64,000 nt of DNA from Lophium mytilinum (GCA_010093605.1 MU004195.1:64708-128707); one strand, 5' to 3'; numbered from the stretch's first letter, positions 34,172 to 45,948 are shown. A program made the numbers and translations. The notes: generated by a model not told the origin, from the sequence alone.

Positions 34172-34815
34172 TCATGCAACTACAGAGTTGATGTACTTTG
34201 TCAACTCTTGATCACCCCAGGTTCGGATGCCCTCCTTGATCACTTTCTTCACAGTCCATTGCATGAGGTACCCTAAGGGTCCCTTCCACGAATCCCAAGA
34301 CCTGTATTCACACCAGCCAGGCGGATCAGAAAGCTCTGCGACTTGCTGAACGCGTTCGACGAGCAGGAGTGAGGCTGAGACAGGCAGTATTGCTCTCCAG
34401 GCAAGTATACGGGCCTGGTGGTCTATTATAATGATTTCGACGCGATTCTCTTCAGGTGCTTTGCCTGGTTTGGTAGTCTGTGACCTATCTTAGCCACTTT
34501 CGTCTCCGCCGGTGCCACATTGGCCGAACTCACAACGAGCGTCCCCACGGATCCTACTTTCAAGGGATAGCCCTGAAAGTCCACTTTCAAACTGCTACTC
34601 CACTTGTGGTAGCTAGGAAAGTCGACCACTTTACTCCAGACCTCGTCGGCCGGGGCGTGGAACCTGGCGCTGTATCCGGCAGTTCCGACGGCCTCTTTCT
34701 GGGATATATTGGGAGTGGGCAGCACTTCGGTTCGTTTGTCGGGGGTGATCTGGATGATAGCAGCAAGAAGTGCTCCAATGGCTACCAGAGCGGCGAGAAG
34801 GGCACGCGAGGGCAT
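34172..34815 (-). CDS. SRPBCC/START-like fold protein with N-terminal hydrophobic anchor
   Basis: Spliced CDS on the minus strand: 34815-34534, 34477-34172 (intron 56 bp, donor GTGAGT), 195 aa. Residues ~5-22 are hydrophobic (signal peptide or membrane anchor). Then comes the polyketide cyclase/SRPBCC pattern: ARFHAPADEVWSKVVDFPSY, HKW, a mid-domain strand PGKAPEENRVEIIIID and LAWRA, ending with a helix (GYLMQWTVKKVIKEG). Such folds hold a hydrophobic ligand; the ligand here is unknown. The intron was placed because the upstream reading frame runs into a stop and the second half is in another frame; the donor and acceptor restore both. An upstream non-ATG extension of the frame exists and was not used. 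Confidence 0.75.
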
Positions 34816-35932
34816 CCTGGAGATAGAAAGTCCGCGAAGACTCAATAACGACAGTATTTACAGCAAAATCATCACCTCTACACTCTAGAATGCCTAGCAA
34901 CTCTACGCCGTCGAAGCTTCTTCTGACGTGAACCTGCTTCTCAATAGCCAATAGTTCTTCCGGAAGACGGCCGACGTCATAAGCTAGATGGGTTAGGGTT
35001 CAGCAAAACAGCCGTGGACTGCGCGCCATCGTGGATACGAAGCTGCAGTAACTCGGCCGGGTCACACCTGTCAGGGCTGTCCAACCACACCGCCGTGACT
35101 ATGATTGGTGAGTATTTAGAGAATAGCGATCGTGACTGGGCATGATTGGAATGACGGCTGTCGAAACACGACTACTGCCGGTTAGTCACGGCGTCTGAAG
35201 GGTTGCGAAATGGTAGCCGGAAGCCTTGCGGGCATTGGAATGGCGAAGCGCCTGCTCTACGTCTCCATTATTGTGAAGACGGCGGAGTGGAGTGCCGTCC
35301 TATTGTACGTCCGTGATGGACGTTGTTAGGCGTCCAGCCTCTCGGGATTGGCGAGTACCCGTAACCCGATGCCGTGGCCTGCGCAAAGGGTTTTGGCTAG
35401 ATTGTTGAGTCTCGTGATGCATGATAGGGGAGATTTTCCCGAGCATCAGACAGACAGCCTCAGGCGAGCGAGGCGTCACGAGGGCGCGAGGGCTTGAGGG
35501 CTGAAACGGCGTGGGCCAATATTAGCCTCTTGGCCTGTTAGCCTGTGCCCTGCGTTCCATCAGGAGGCAAAATGCCCCCGATATAGCCACGAGATCGCCC
35601 TGTTGCGCCGACTGTCCGCAAATTATCTTCATCAACCACCGTGTCCATCCTCAACCACGTCGACGCGACTCTCCGCCAGCGCCGCTCGCTGTCAGGCGCA
35701 TAGTAAACGCCGGAGGGATTTGCAGGCCAGATATCCCATCGGGCGCGATCGACCCTGGGTTGTCCTACGCGCAGCGCACCCTCGGCGCGACGCCGTACCG
35801 TAGTTGCAGCATTCACTCCTCCTCTACATCCGCCCTGTGGCCCGACGACGTCTGCTGAGGAGCCCCGCCGCGCGGACTGCCTGACTTCCATGGCGTGCTG
35901 ACTGAGGCGCATCTGCTTCGCGTCATATCCTC
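34816..35932. promoter_or_regulatory. divergent intergenic region upstream of SRPBCC gene and Abp2-like gene
   Basis: About 1.1 kb between divergent start codons. No ORF with protein-like features. Composition turns GC-rich near 35500-35930, presumably the 5' leader of the Abp2-like gene. Confidence 0.35.
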
Positions 35933-38900
35933 ATGGCCCTGCAGGTCGACTTCTCCACGGCGGGAGCAGAGTCGGACGCTCATCTCCATCTCGCGCCGCA
36001 CGCCCACTACAACCACCAGGCAAGCAGCGGCAGTCCGGCCTTCGCCCCGTTTCGACATCCCGTTGCGCCGTCAATTGATCCCGGCCTCGATCAGAGCCAG
36101 AGCAGCGCCCGCAATGGCCACGCGCAGCTCGCTGCCCATCCCTCCGCTTCACCACATCTCCTTCAAGCAGACCATGCCTCCATCAACTCCTCACACATGG
36201 CGCACCAGTACTATGGAGACCTCTCGCAACGCTCCCAGACCCCCTCGACCCCCTCCAATGCCTCGCCGCGCTTCTCTGCCCTCTCGCCCGCCCAGCAGAA
36301 GCAGATAGTCCCTGGCTTTGTGCCCAATGACCGCAGCGCCCCGTCGCGGGACGTGGCCGACGACACGATTGACGATGCCTACGCCGCCTTTATACTGTAC
36401 TGTAATCCTAGTTTCCCTCCTTCGACAAATACGTCGGAGCTCACAAAAGCATTTCGGATACCCCCCAAGAGCGATGGCAAGAGCTTCAGCACCTGGTCGC
36501 TGTTTGAGCTGATACGGAAGTTGGACTTGAAGGAGATCAAGACATGGACCCAGCTGGCCCTGGAACTCGGTGTCGAACCTCCAGATATGGACAAGGGGCA
36601 GAGCACGCAGAAGGTACAGCAGTATTCTGTTCGGCTAAAGGTGAGATGAACTATTCATATGTGGTATTTAAGCCCCTTGGCTGTCAAAAGGGCTCTTCGT
36701 CGGTCTTTTGAGATTCCTCTTCCGGGCATGATGGGCACCTAGCCACCGGCCATGCCGAAGGGTATAGCTACCTACTCAGGGTCTGGCACTGTTACAATGT
36801 GACGGCGTGGGGGAAACCTCTGCCCTATGGGGCCTAGATGTCCCCGGGCACCATGCTAGTTGGCCTATGTCTTCATCCTGCTCCTTTTATTCTATCTGCC
36901 GGAGTGGAGGCTTACCACACCATGAAGAGATTTCACCTCCGTCCTTGGAAACTAGAGACAGTTGTTAAATTCTCATTCGCTGGTCGGAGCTCATTCATCA
37001 CTGTCTTGCATCAATTTCTTAGTTTGGGACATGGGCCGAGACTCAGACCTACACATCCCGAGTCATCCTACACCATCAATTCTATTTTCTTGCCTCTCCT
37101 TACTCTTGCATATCAGTCTGCCCTCAGTCAGCCACAGTATGATAACGTAACTTGACTGACATGCATTAGCGATGGATGCGTGCTATGCACATAGACGCTT
37201 TCTTCGAGTTCCTTCTCGGCAAGCAACATGTTTACTATATGCAAATACCCCCACCACATAATCCGTTCCCCCCAGACGGTCGTGATGCTGTCCCATTGGA
37301 AGAAGACCTAGCTATCCGTGCCCTGGACCCCAAGTTCCGACCCAAGCGTGGACGTCGGAAGACTGAGGACCCTGACGAAGAACTGGAAACTCCCGACCAT
37401 GCCACACCACCTCGAAAAAGGCCTCAACTAGACACGTCCATCCCCTTTGGCAACCTCATTGGCCAACCACAGTCGGCGTATCCCGACAGCGCCCACCCTA
37501 ATGATGACATGGATAGGTTTCTGAGCGCGCATGATCCTTGGACTGCAGCTTCAGCAATCACACCTGCCTCGGCCATGACTACTGCTTCTGCTCCAAGTAG
37601 GCTCAACCCGCATTCAAGGGGGTTGACACCATACACAGCTACGCCTATGTCGGCAGGTCAGCAACTTCGGTGGCGACTGAATACACAAGATAACCCTTCG
37701 ACTCCGCATCCTATGTCTGCCACAACACCACAGACAGCTCATCCTCCAGATTTCCCTTTCAACGAGCCTCAATCGGCCACCACTCCATCAAGCGCAAAAT
37801 CTCGGTCACGGAGGAGACACGGTCCTGCTGTGTCTTCGGCATGGCCAAGTAACAGCACTTCAGCAAGTGGAAAGCTTCGCGGACGTCCTCCAAGCAATCG
37901 TTCTGTACGAGACGGGCCGTTTGTTACATTTCCAGCCAATCCCAACACGAAAGAAGCGCCGACCATCGACATGAATAGAAACACTGGCGGCTTGACACCA
38001 ATCGTTGAGCGTGCTCACTCCGATCCACCTGAACATCACTTCCGCTTTCCCCCTGCTACCCCAGCTTCCGCAGTCTCCACACAGAGCATGCAGGAACAAT
38101 CAACCAATCCCCAGGGCCGGCCGTCGCGACTCCAAGTCCAAGTTCCTCCGCATGTAGGCGGACCAGTGCGACTAGTAACTCCAACCTTGCTAGTCAATGG
38201 GGAACAAGACCCAACACCTTCCACAGGCCTCCCTCCATCCGCATTGAGCACCACCTCGCGTCGCGGCTCCGACAACTTCTTCGAAGACGACAACGAAGAC
38301 GACGTAGACCGATCCATGTTCCCGCCCTCCAGCACGCAAGCATCTCGCACATCCCAAGACATCCACCGCCAAGCACAACAGCAACACACATCAGCAGCTC
38401 AACCTGCCCAAACCCACTCTGACTCCCCAATCGCAAACCTCACCCACGAAACCCTCAACCGCGCCCTTGCCGCCGATCTGCTCCGCGCCCCGCTCACCGG
38501 TCGCCGCAAACGCCTCCGCGGCACAGAAGCTAAACACCTCGCCAACGCCATCCTGCAGAACCTCTACGCCTCCCACACGCCGGCCTCGACGTCCCACTCC
38601 TCGCGACCTATGTCGGACAATGCGCTCCGCTTCTCCATCGCTAGCAGCCTTGGGCTGTGCGCTCAAGCCGGCCTCGGCGCCGGCGGGCCGCAAGGGGGCG
38701 TTAAAAACGTCGTCGTGCAGCGCTTCCGCGTCGGCGGCGACGGGTACGACTCTCCCGTCGACGAGGAAGACGAGGAGGAGAGCCCGAGCGGGGGTAGAAT
38801 TAGAGAGACGTGGGACGTGTTCTTCCAAGTCAATTTCGGGGCCATGAGCGGCGAGTTCAGCATCAAGAGTCTCGAGATTGAGATTACGGAGACGGGGGTG

Positions 38901-39053
38901 GAGGGCGGGCAGGCGAGTGGCGGGGCGGAGCCGATGGATATTGAGGGGCGGGAGGATTGGAAGACGCGGTTTGAGGAGGCGCAGCGGAGGCTGGGCGAGG
39001 CGAGGGAGGAGGTGGGGAGGTTGAGGGATAAGGTGCTGGATGCTGTGTTGTGA
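35933..39053 (+). CDS. ARS-binding protein 2 (Abp2)-like DNA-binding protein
   Basis: Spliced CDS 35933-36640, 37170-39053 (intron 529 bp), 863 aa. The conserved Abp2 core spans the junction: DDAYAAFILYCNP, STWSLFELIRKLDLKEIKTW, QYSVRLK | RWMRAMHIDAFFEFLLGKQH. This family (PF09441) is named after S. pombe Abp2, which binds replication-origin AT-rich DNA. An AT-hook-like KRGRRK follows at about residue 290, then long Ser/Thr/Pro-rich low-complexity regions, and a C-terminal part with an acidic run and a coiled coil (EEAQRRLGEAREEVGRLRDK). Nuclear location is expected. The intron is about ten times the local average; its borders are GTGAGA and ATTAG and both sides read into the conserved core, so the join is secure. 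Confidence 0.85.
36641..37169 (+). other. 529 bp intron in the Abp2-like gene
   Basis: Unusually long for this genome (most introns here are 46-70 bp). It contains CT-rich pyrimidine stretches towards the 3' end and a CTGAC branch-like site close to the acceptor. No coding sequence in frame with either exon is convincing. It may hold an alternative exon or regulatory element. Confidence 0.6.
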
Positions 39054-39965
39054 TGTGATTTACACACACATTGGGCCGATTTTCAGTTCACATTTATGCT
39101 CGATTGGTCGGGATTGGAGCAATCATTTTGCATTATGCTAGCTATAGGCCACGACAAGCGTGTTTTGAGTGGTATAACTACAGCGATGCGTGTGGGTTTC
39201 TTGTATCCTTGGGTTTTCTACAGCATTTGAGCGCGGGCAGGCGAGGTTGGGATTGCGCGAATTTTCCTTGAATATACCCGTTGGGACTGTATACTCTGTA
39301 ATTGGATATGATGGACGGGCATGAACACGGGGATATAAAAATGGGCCATTTTAGCTTTCTGCATTAATAAAACGCTGCGATGCATGCAGCTAAACTTCTA
39401 CGCACACCCAACCATCCCTTCCCTGCATTCGCAATTGGATGCAACAATACTCCCCGTGGCTAGCTATCTTCATCGAGACTCCGCGAAGCGATGAGGTCGT
39501 TTTAAGGTGTTGATCGTTACTCGATTGGGCGCACCCACATATATACTCCCCGAACCGCAATCCCTACACGCCCTCGGCGAACCACCCATCTCAGCGCGGC
39601 ATTTACAGGGCCCTCAGATCCCGATGCCGTCGCCTGTGGGCCCCCCGCGTTTGGCAGCTCGCATTCGGAAAGCTTGGGTAGGCGTCGGGGAGGTCGGTGA
39701 TCGCCACGCCGGAGTCCGAGGAGGGGGGTGCCTGCTATAAGGACGGCGGTTGCGTGCGTGTGTGACGACGCCTTTGGGCATTGCCTCGAAGAGGCGAGGG
39801 GAGGGGCGTAGGCGGAGGGGCGTTGATCCCGTATTCGGGTTCCTTCGAGGCCACCGTGAGTTGATGTCGAGGTTGTGAAAAGGCGGTGGGTTTTGGAGGG
39901 GTTTCCGGATTGGGAGACTTTTGGGGTCTTTAGAAAGGGTATATAGGAGGTGGGTCCGGCGGGTT
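39054..39965. other. intergenic between convergent genes
   Basis: Between the stop of the Abp2-like gene and the stop of the PEX39-like gene. No gene supported on either strand. Confidence 0.4.
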
Positions 39966-40579
39966 CTATACAGATGGCGCTGCTACTGCTTCTTGGGACT
40001 CTGCGCGTGCGGTGGCGGGGGGAGATGGGACTTCAGTGTCTTTCTCCCATGGCTTCTTGCGGCGCGGTTGGGCGGCTGAGGTGCCTTGGCCTTCGAGGAT
40101 GGTGTTGGGGATCTCTTTTATGCCGGGGATGGGCTGGCCTGTGGTGATGAGGTCGACGATGTGGGCGAAAGAGGTGGGGTAGGGCGCGGGCTCTGGGGCG
40201 GCTGAGGTTGTTGAGGGGGTAGTTGGGGGTTCCAGGACAACAGGTGCAGCTGTGGTGGGGGGAATTACGCCGTTTTCAATGGTGGGATTCGTAGCACGGT
40301 GAGCTTTGTAAGTGTCGAAGTCTATGATGGTGTTGAATTTCCTGGAGAAGGTTAGCTTTGTGAGTATTGGTGATTAGGGGTGAAGGGTACTCACCTGGAG
40401 TAGTAAAAGCAACGAGCACGTAGTTCTAGCTCTATGGCTTGCTCAGGTGAGCTATTGCTGCCCAGAATGGCACTGAGGCCTGCTTGAAATTCCTGGTCAT
40501 CATCCCATGGATAGCTGTCTACAGAGGCGTAGACATCACTTGTGTTTCCGGGCGTTGAAAGCACGGCAGAGGAACTCAT
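39966..40579 (-). CDS. PEX39-like peroxin (DUF5572, KPWE motif)
   Basis: Spliced CDS on the minus strand: 40579-40395, 40341-39966 (intron 53 bp), 186 aa. The N-terminal half has YPWDDDQEFQAGLSAIL and ELRARCFYYSRKFN; the middle has PTSFAHIVDLITTGQPIPGI followed by IPNTI and, near the C-terminus, RKKPWEKD. The pair of motifs, a short (F..I..LI..G..IPGI) helix and a KPWE box, is what defines the recently described peroxin Pex39 (yeast YJR012C, human C6orf226), which helps PTS2 cargo import by binding Pex7. Identification rests on motifs recalled from the family, not on a search. The start is the ATG nearest the conserved region; the frame continues upstream without domain content. It shares a 341-base divergent promoter with the Scd6 gene. 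Confidence 0.75.
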
Positions 40580-40920
40580 AATGTCTGATCTCAGATGAAT
40601 AGGTACATGAATGAGTGAAACGACGTCTTTAAATAAAAAGCCGCACTGAAGATGGGCCTCGGACCACGGCGTGGATGTAGAGGTTGAGCTATGAGGGGGT
40701 TTGCACGTGCCCAGAGCAGAGGCTAAACTGCGGTCTTTTAGCGCCCCAGCCTTTCTTAACCTCCCACAAACTCGACAGCTCTGCTCTCTAACACCAACAC
40801 CAACACCAACCACCGCGCCTCACCGTCCCCGCCAGCCCGCCCCCTCTTCTCTGGCGCTCTTCTCATATGCTTCTCACCCCTCACTCTCTCTAGTCATCAA
40901 TACAATCTCTTTCCTTCACA
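40580..40920. promoter_or_regulatory. short divergent promoter, PEX39-like / SCD6
   Basis: Only 341 bases separate the two start codons. It contains a small (CACCAA)n run near 40791-40812 and pyrimidine-rich stretches just ahead of the Scd6 start, common in fungal promoters. Co-regulation is possible but not shown. Confidence 0.5.
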
Positions 40921-43103
40921 ATGTCTGAGTTCATCGGGTAAGTCGCACAAGCCTTACGTCTCCGACAGCTCCAGCTAATGAAGTCATTGCAGATCGCGAA
41001 TATCTCTCATCTCGAAGAGCGACATCAGGTCAGAACCATAAGCACGTCTATACTGCGCGCTTTTGCTCACCATTGCTACAGATATGTTGGCACTCTTCAC
41101 GAAATCAACTCGGAAAACTCAACCGTCGCACTCGAGAATGTCACCTCGTTTGGCACCGAAGGCCGTCGCATCGGGGACGAGGAAATCCCCGCCTCTGACA
41201 ACGTCTACGAGTACATAGTATTCCGTGGCAGCGATGTGAAGGATCTCCGGATCGAGGAGCCGGCGAAAGAGACGAAGCCCCCACCGCCTCCTACCATGCC
41301 CAATGACCCGGCCATCCTTGGAGTAAGTCTTTCTCATTCACTTTATCAAGCCCCATCTAGATGATTAAACATACCGGATGTAAATTCAGTATACCACCGA
41401 GAGCGCAAAACCATGTGGATATTTCCGTTGCCTTCCTTCTGATACTAGACTCAAACCTCTTCTCACTTTTGACAACTGCATTGGCTGAGCTCTACTAATA
41501 TCAATGTCTAAAATAGGCCGCTCGACCACAACCTCCGCAAGGTCCGCCTCAGGGCCCTCCTCAGAACCAGGCGCCGCCTCCTCAACAGCAGCAACAACAG
41601 CGACCGCCCCAGGGCTTTCCACCACCAGGACCACCAGGCCAATTCCCTCCAGGCTACCCACCGTACGGCCCGCCCTTCCAAAATCAGCGCTTCGGCCCAC
41701 CAGGTGGGTTTCCTCCCGGTCCCGGTGGGTTCCCCGGATACCCAGGCGGCCCAGGTGGTCCAGGTGGCTATGGAGGTCCTCCGCCACCATGGTATGGTCC
41801 TCCAGGTCAAGGCTTCCCGCACCAGCCTCCGGGTCCCGGACCGTTCTCCCCGCAACCACCCGTGCCGATTGGCCCTCCAGGCCAACACAATCAGCAACAG
41901 CCCCCTCTTCCTCCACAGGGTCCCAAAGGCGCGCAGGCTGCTCCAATCGGACCTTCTGCGAGCAAGGAGGAAAATCCAAATTTCCAGACGAAGGTTGCTG
42001 AGGCCGATGGTACTACGAAGGCACCGGAACCAAAATCTCTTGCAAAGCCTGCTTCACAGGCTACTCCGCCTGCACCGGCAGCTGCACCAAAGAAGGCCCC
42101 GACACCCCCGGTTGAATCGAAACCAGACGTTGCTGCAGCATTAGCACCCGCGCAGACGCTAGCTCCTCCTGCCCAACCGACTGCCACTGTCAAGACTACT
42201 CCCAGTGGACCCAAGTCCGGCCGTATCGTTCCAGCAGTACCAATCCCCAGCCCTCGTGTCGCAAAAGCCGCTGCTCACACCACTCCCACGACGCAAGCTC
42301 CTGCCGCTCAACCCAGCCAGGCCGCTATCAACGCTACGTCACAGTATCAGAATGCCACCCAGGCCGCTACCGCAGCCGTGGCGGCCGCAATGGCAAAACT
42401 AGGTCCAGCACCGGGCCAAAAGGGACCACCGGCTGTTGGCAGGCCTCAGGGTGATGCTATGGACAATTTGACGAAGCAGGTCAACGCAATGCGGACGGAC
42501 GAGAGCATCCGGCATGGCCGACAGCAGGGCACTGGCGGTTACGCATCTGGCAATCGCGGTCCACGAGCTCCTCGAGGCGGAAGAGGTGGTCCTCCACATC
42601 AAGCGGCCAAGATCGAGATTCCAACCACCGACTATGATTTCGCCTCTGCCAACGCAAAGTTCAACAAGAAGGATCTTGCCAAAGAAGCCATAGCCTCCGG
42701 CTCGCCCATTGGTGGTGAGGTCGCATCTCCACCACCGGTCACTGAAGCTCCTACAAATGGCCACTCTACAACCAACGGCACAGCTGAGAAGGCTGCGGAG
42801 GTTGTCATCCCTGCTTCGACGTACGATAAGGGAAGCTCCTTCTTCGACAACATTTCTAGCGAATTGAAGGACAGAGAGGAGGCGATGGGGCGCAGACTCG
42901 GCGGGCAGGAGTTCAGGACTGAAGAGCGTAAGAGGAATCTTGAGACTTTCGGCCAGGGTAGCGTCGACAACTATCGTGGTGGGTACCGGGGACGCGGCCG
43001 CGGGCGAGGATTCGGCCGTGGTCGAGGTGGATTCAGGGGACGTGGGGGGACTGGCGGAACTGGCGTGCCTAGAGGCAGGGGCCTGGGCGCCGAGGAGGCT
43101 TGA
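40921..43103 (+). CDS. Scd6/Sum2/LSM14 family RNA-granule protein
   Basis: Spliced CDS 40921-40937, 40993-41028, 41082-41322, 41517-43103 (introns 55, 53, 194 bp), 626 aa. The first ~85 residues form an LSm14 domain (SRISLISKSDIRYVGTLHEI, then YIVFRGSDVKDLRI). A Pro/Gly/Gln-rich region follows, then the FDF domain (TTDYDFASANAKFNKKDL, about 466-495), the FFD box (YDKGSSFFDNISSEL, about 533-547) and the TFG box (RTEERKRNLETFG, about 565-577), and an RGG-rich C-terminus (about 584-620). The order is diagnostic for Scd6/RAP55 proteins, which bind eIF4G and decapping factors, repress translation and enter P-bodies. Two of the first exons are tiny (17 and 36 bases). Confidence 0.95.
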
Positions 43104-43923
43104 ACGTGCTGAATTCAAATTTCTTACGGTCATCGGATTGAGGATTTGATATGCGAACGGAGTCTACCAATGCAAGCGTGGTACGGGCTTGCTTGCTTTC
43201 AGGGAATTTCTTTCGAGCGAAGCCAAGCGTTTTGCTATACTGATGGGTCAGATGACGGAGGGTCTCATGTCGTCTACTTTCTTTTACGGCACCTCGAGTG
43301 AGGGGAGTTTTCTCGGAGCGATGTCTTTCCTCGAAAGCGATGTCCTTTTTTCTTCCTTTGCTGTCTCTCTCTATGGAGTGGATATCGAAACTGGGCCGGA
43401 CTGGGAATCTGTTTTCCATGGGTTTATCTTTTTCTTTTCCCGGCTTTACAAAAGAAAAACCATCGGATGGCTTTCATGGCTTGTTGGTTCTTTTGGGGGA
43501 TTGTATTTGTATGTGTGAATGGATGGGGGGGTGGATCGGGGGTGGCAATTAGGGCAATGAAGGCGGTTGGAGGGAGAGACGAATGGGACCTGAACTAGGA
43601 TATGTATTCTACGATGATCGGAGAATCGAAAATGACTTGATGTGGGGATTAAAGATCTGTGTTGAGCTGGGTGATGTGAAGCTGTGGGTTGAGTTTTGGT
43701 GTGTATCGGGCCAAAGTGGGATGGATTGAGTATTAACCCCTTTGTTTTTATACCTAAGAATAGCAAGTTATCTAATGCCGTTGCTAGCAGAAATCGCTAA
43801 TAATAAGCTAGAACCTCTTTAGCAGATACTCTAGAGCTTTACTAAGGTTAGGAGTATTCATATTTACTAGATCAAGTGTAGTAGGTCATCCTATAATATA
43901 ACATCTCTAACTTCATTTGTCAT
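43104..43923. other. intergenic; includes AT-rich patch 43735-43915
   Basis: The first ~600 bases are ordinary; from about 43735 to 43915 the sequence becomes AT-rich with many TA steps, resembling the RIP-like DNA at the left end of the window. No gene. Confidence 0.45.
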
Positions 43924-44388
43924 GCAGGTCCTGCGATCTCTAATCCCCCGCTTTAGAGAAAAGTCACAAATCCGAGACTTCTACTATATCGACATCCTCT
44001 AAGCCACTATCACATCCCTCTACATGCCCTACTTCATCAACTACCAGAAGGAACTCGCTATACTTATCGCGCACATCGTCCTCCTCAATAAAAACATCCC
44101 TAAATCCATCATCACAAGCCTCCCTAGCATGCCGGACAAGACCTTTCGCGTCGATCGCAAGCTCAGCCAGCTGCGCGGCGCGAATCAGAACACCACCCAC
44201 CAGCGCTCCATCGTGCTCCCTTCCTCTCCAGCGTCCGTGGCGTCAGTAACCATGAGCAAGGCCGCATTGAGCTCGCCAAACCTCGCAAGTCGGCCATCAA
44301 GGAGGAGTATATGGCGGTTGAGCAGACGCCGGCGATTGTGCGGGGGACCTCGCCGGGTCTTGTGGGGATTGCAGATATGTTCGATTGA
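43924..44388 (+). pseudogene. fragment of an unidentified host protein-coding gene
   Basis: A protein-like stretch reads on the plus strand: RSLIPRFREKSQIRDFYY, then TSLYMPYFINYQKELAILIA, DKTFRVDRKLSQLRG, and in a second frame SSVRGVSNHEQGRIELA and AIVRGTSPGLVGIADMF, ending in a stop. It needs one in-frame stop to be ignored and one change of frame to be read through, and it lacks a start, so it is a broken 3' part of a gene. The parent gene is not recognised and no intact copy is in the window. It sits directly after an AT-rich patch, consistent with a duplication end damaged by RIP. Confidence 0.6.
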
Positions 44389-45092
44389 GGTTGAAGTTGC
44401 TTATACCATCGAAAAGAAGAGTGGGGGCGAGATATGGCGCATCATTTGCTTCCTCTTCACGCGTCCGTAAAATGCATAGCGGGTGGATCATGGTCATGGC
44501 TTGGGCGAACGCTCTCGGTTCGAGCTGGGTGTACTTCTGGAAGGATCGGTCGGACATGTAAGCGTTTCCTCCCATTGTCATAAAGAAGCACTCGATTTCA
44601 TTTGGCGGCGAATATGGGGTGTCTTGCGTGTCCGTCGGCAATCACTCGTTTCGGAGTTGGGCTCGCTATGCCAGGGCCGCTGGATTACGGCAGTGGATGT
44701 GTATAGTATGGAATGAAGCATTGAGGTAACATAAAACAATGCCGATGCTAATTTGACTATGCCCTAGGCCCAGGATCACGAACCGTGGCTTCTGCTAGAG
44801 GCATGGCACTGCGGGGGGTGCTTTGATCCCGCGTCTTTTGCGCTATCGGATTCGCAACGGCCAAAGATAATCATGGAAACTTGTTGAAATCTAGAAATTT
44901 TGCTAGCTATGTTGCAGACGCGATGTTTAGGTATGTACAACTGGTCGCAATTCAAAATTATCCACGCAACAAACCCGAAACAATGCTGAATTTCAAATTG
45001 ACCGACAAATTTGCATAGCCTTCAATCCAACCACACTATACTCTTTCTCTCAAGCTGGAGCTTCTCAAACACTTCGCTCCACCAGTACCCGC
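44389..45092. other. intergenic, no gene seen
   Basis: Between the gene fragment and the secreted-protein gene. A minus-strand open frame (to 44641) overlaps the fragment but has no ATG near its head and no domain. Confidence 0.35.
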
Positions 45093-45725
45093 TCAGACGG
45101 TAACGGTCCCGAAGACACCATTGTCGAAGCCGGTGCACTTCTGAGTACACTGTATGGCGGAACAAGCCTGCTCCCGTGGCGCATCGGTTTGGACCGTTCC
45201 GACGAGGCCGTTATCAGCAGCGTTGTCGAGCCAGAGAATGGTTGCATCCGTCAGCACATTGCAGCAGCGGAACTGGTTGATATCATTCACTGCCTGCGTG
45301 ACAATCTGCGTGTTGGTTGGGTTGGCGATGATGAGGTTGAGATTGTCGATGACGTGGACGCCAAAGATGTCCATGAGGTCCTCCGTGGCACAGTCGAAGG
45401 CAGCCGTCTCGATGGCCCGGGCGAACGCGTTGCTGGAGAGGGTTGCGAGCTGGCATGGTTCGTCTTGTGCGTTGGTTAGAGCGTTCTGGGCGGCGGTGGC
45501 CAGGTCCGTCGTTAAGCTGTTCGCCGCGACCCCGTCCAGGAAGGCGTTAACGTTGACGACGTCGCTGAACCATTGGGTGATGGAGGCTTCGATCTGGGCT
45601 ACGTCGGGGTTGTAGACGGTGGCGACTATGCAGGTACTTGGGGTCTGTCTGACGCTGTTGCGCGTTGGAGCGGCATATGCTGCGACAGTGAGGCTGAGGA
45701 TTGCGGTGGTGGTGAATGACTTCAT
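45093..45725 (-). CDS. small secreted cysteine-containing protein
   Basis: Single-exon ORF of 210 aa. The N-terminus MKSFTTTAILSLTVAAYAAP is a clear signal peptide with a likely cleavage after AYA. The mature part is rich in Ala, Asn, Thr and Asp, is acidic, and has eight Cys, four of them as CC and CxxxC/CxxxxC groups near the C-terminus (FRCCN, ACSAIQCTQKC), which suggests disulphide-stabilised folding outside the cell. No known domain recognised. In plant-associated fungi such proteins are often effectors or cell-surface proteins; that is inference only. It lies in a gene-poor, repeat-bearing stretch. Confidence 0.75.
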   Translation of the reverse strand: MKSFTTTAILSLTVAAYAAPTRNSVRQTPSTCIVATVYNPDVAQIEASITQWFSDVVNVNAFLDGVAANSLTTDLATAAQNALTNAQDEPCQLATLSSNAFARAIETAAFDCATEDLMDIFGVHVIDNLNLIIANPTNTQIVTQAVNDINQFRCCNVLTDATILWLDNAADNGLVGTVQTDAPREQACSAIQCTQKCTGFDNGVFGTVTV

Positions 45726-45948
45726 TTTGTGTGATCGAGAGGAGTCGTGTTGCTTGTATTATACGCCCAGAGGATATATTGACAGAAAAGAAAGCTGCTG
45801 TGTTGGTTCTTGTGAATGATATGGCTGTTGAGTGGCTGTAATGATAGATAGTGGAATCTCTGGGTGCAGTTCAACTGGTATATATATGTTCATCTCTATG
45901 CGCACGGTATAGGCCCTTTCACCTAGAGTACGCAGTCCATTGTGGCTC

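Noticed and set aside
44297-44641. Minus-strand frame overlapping the broken host-gene fragment
   Set aside because: Starts without ATG and overlaps a better supported reading on the plus strand.
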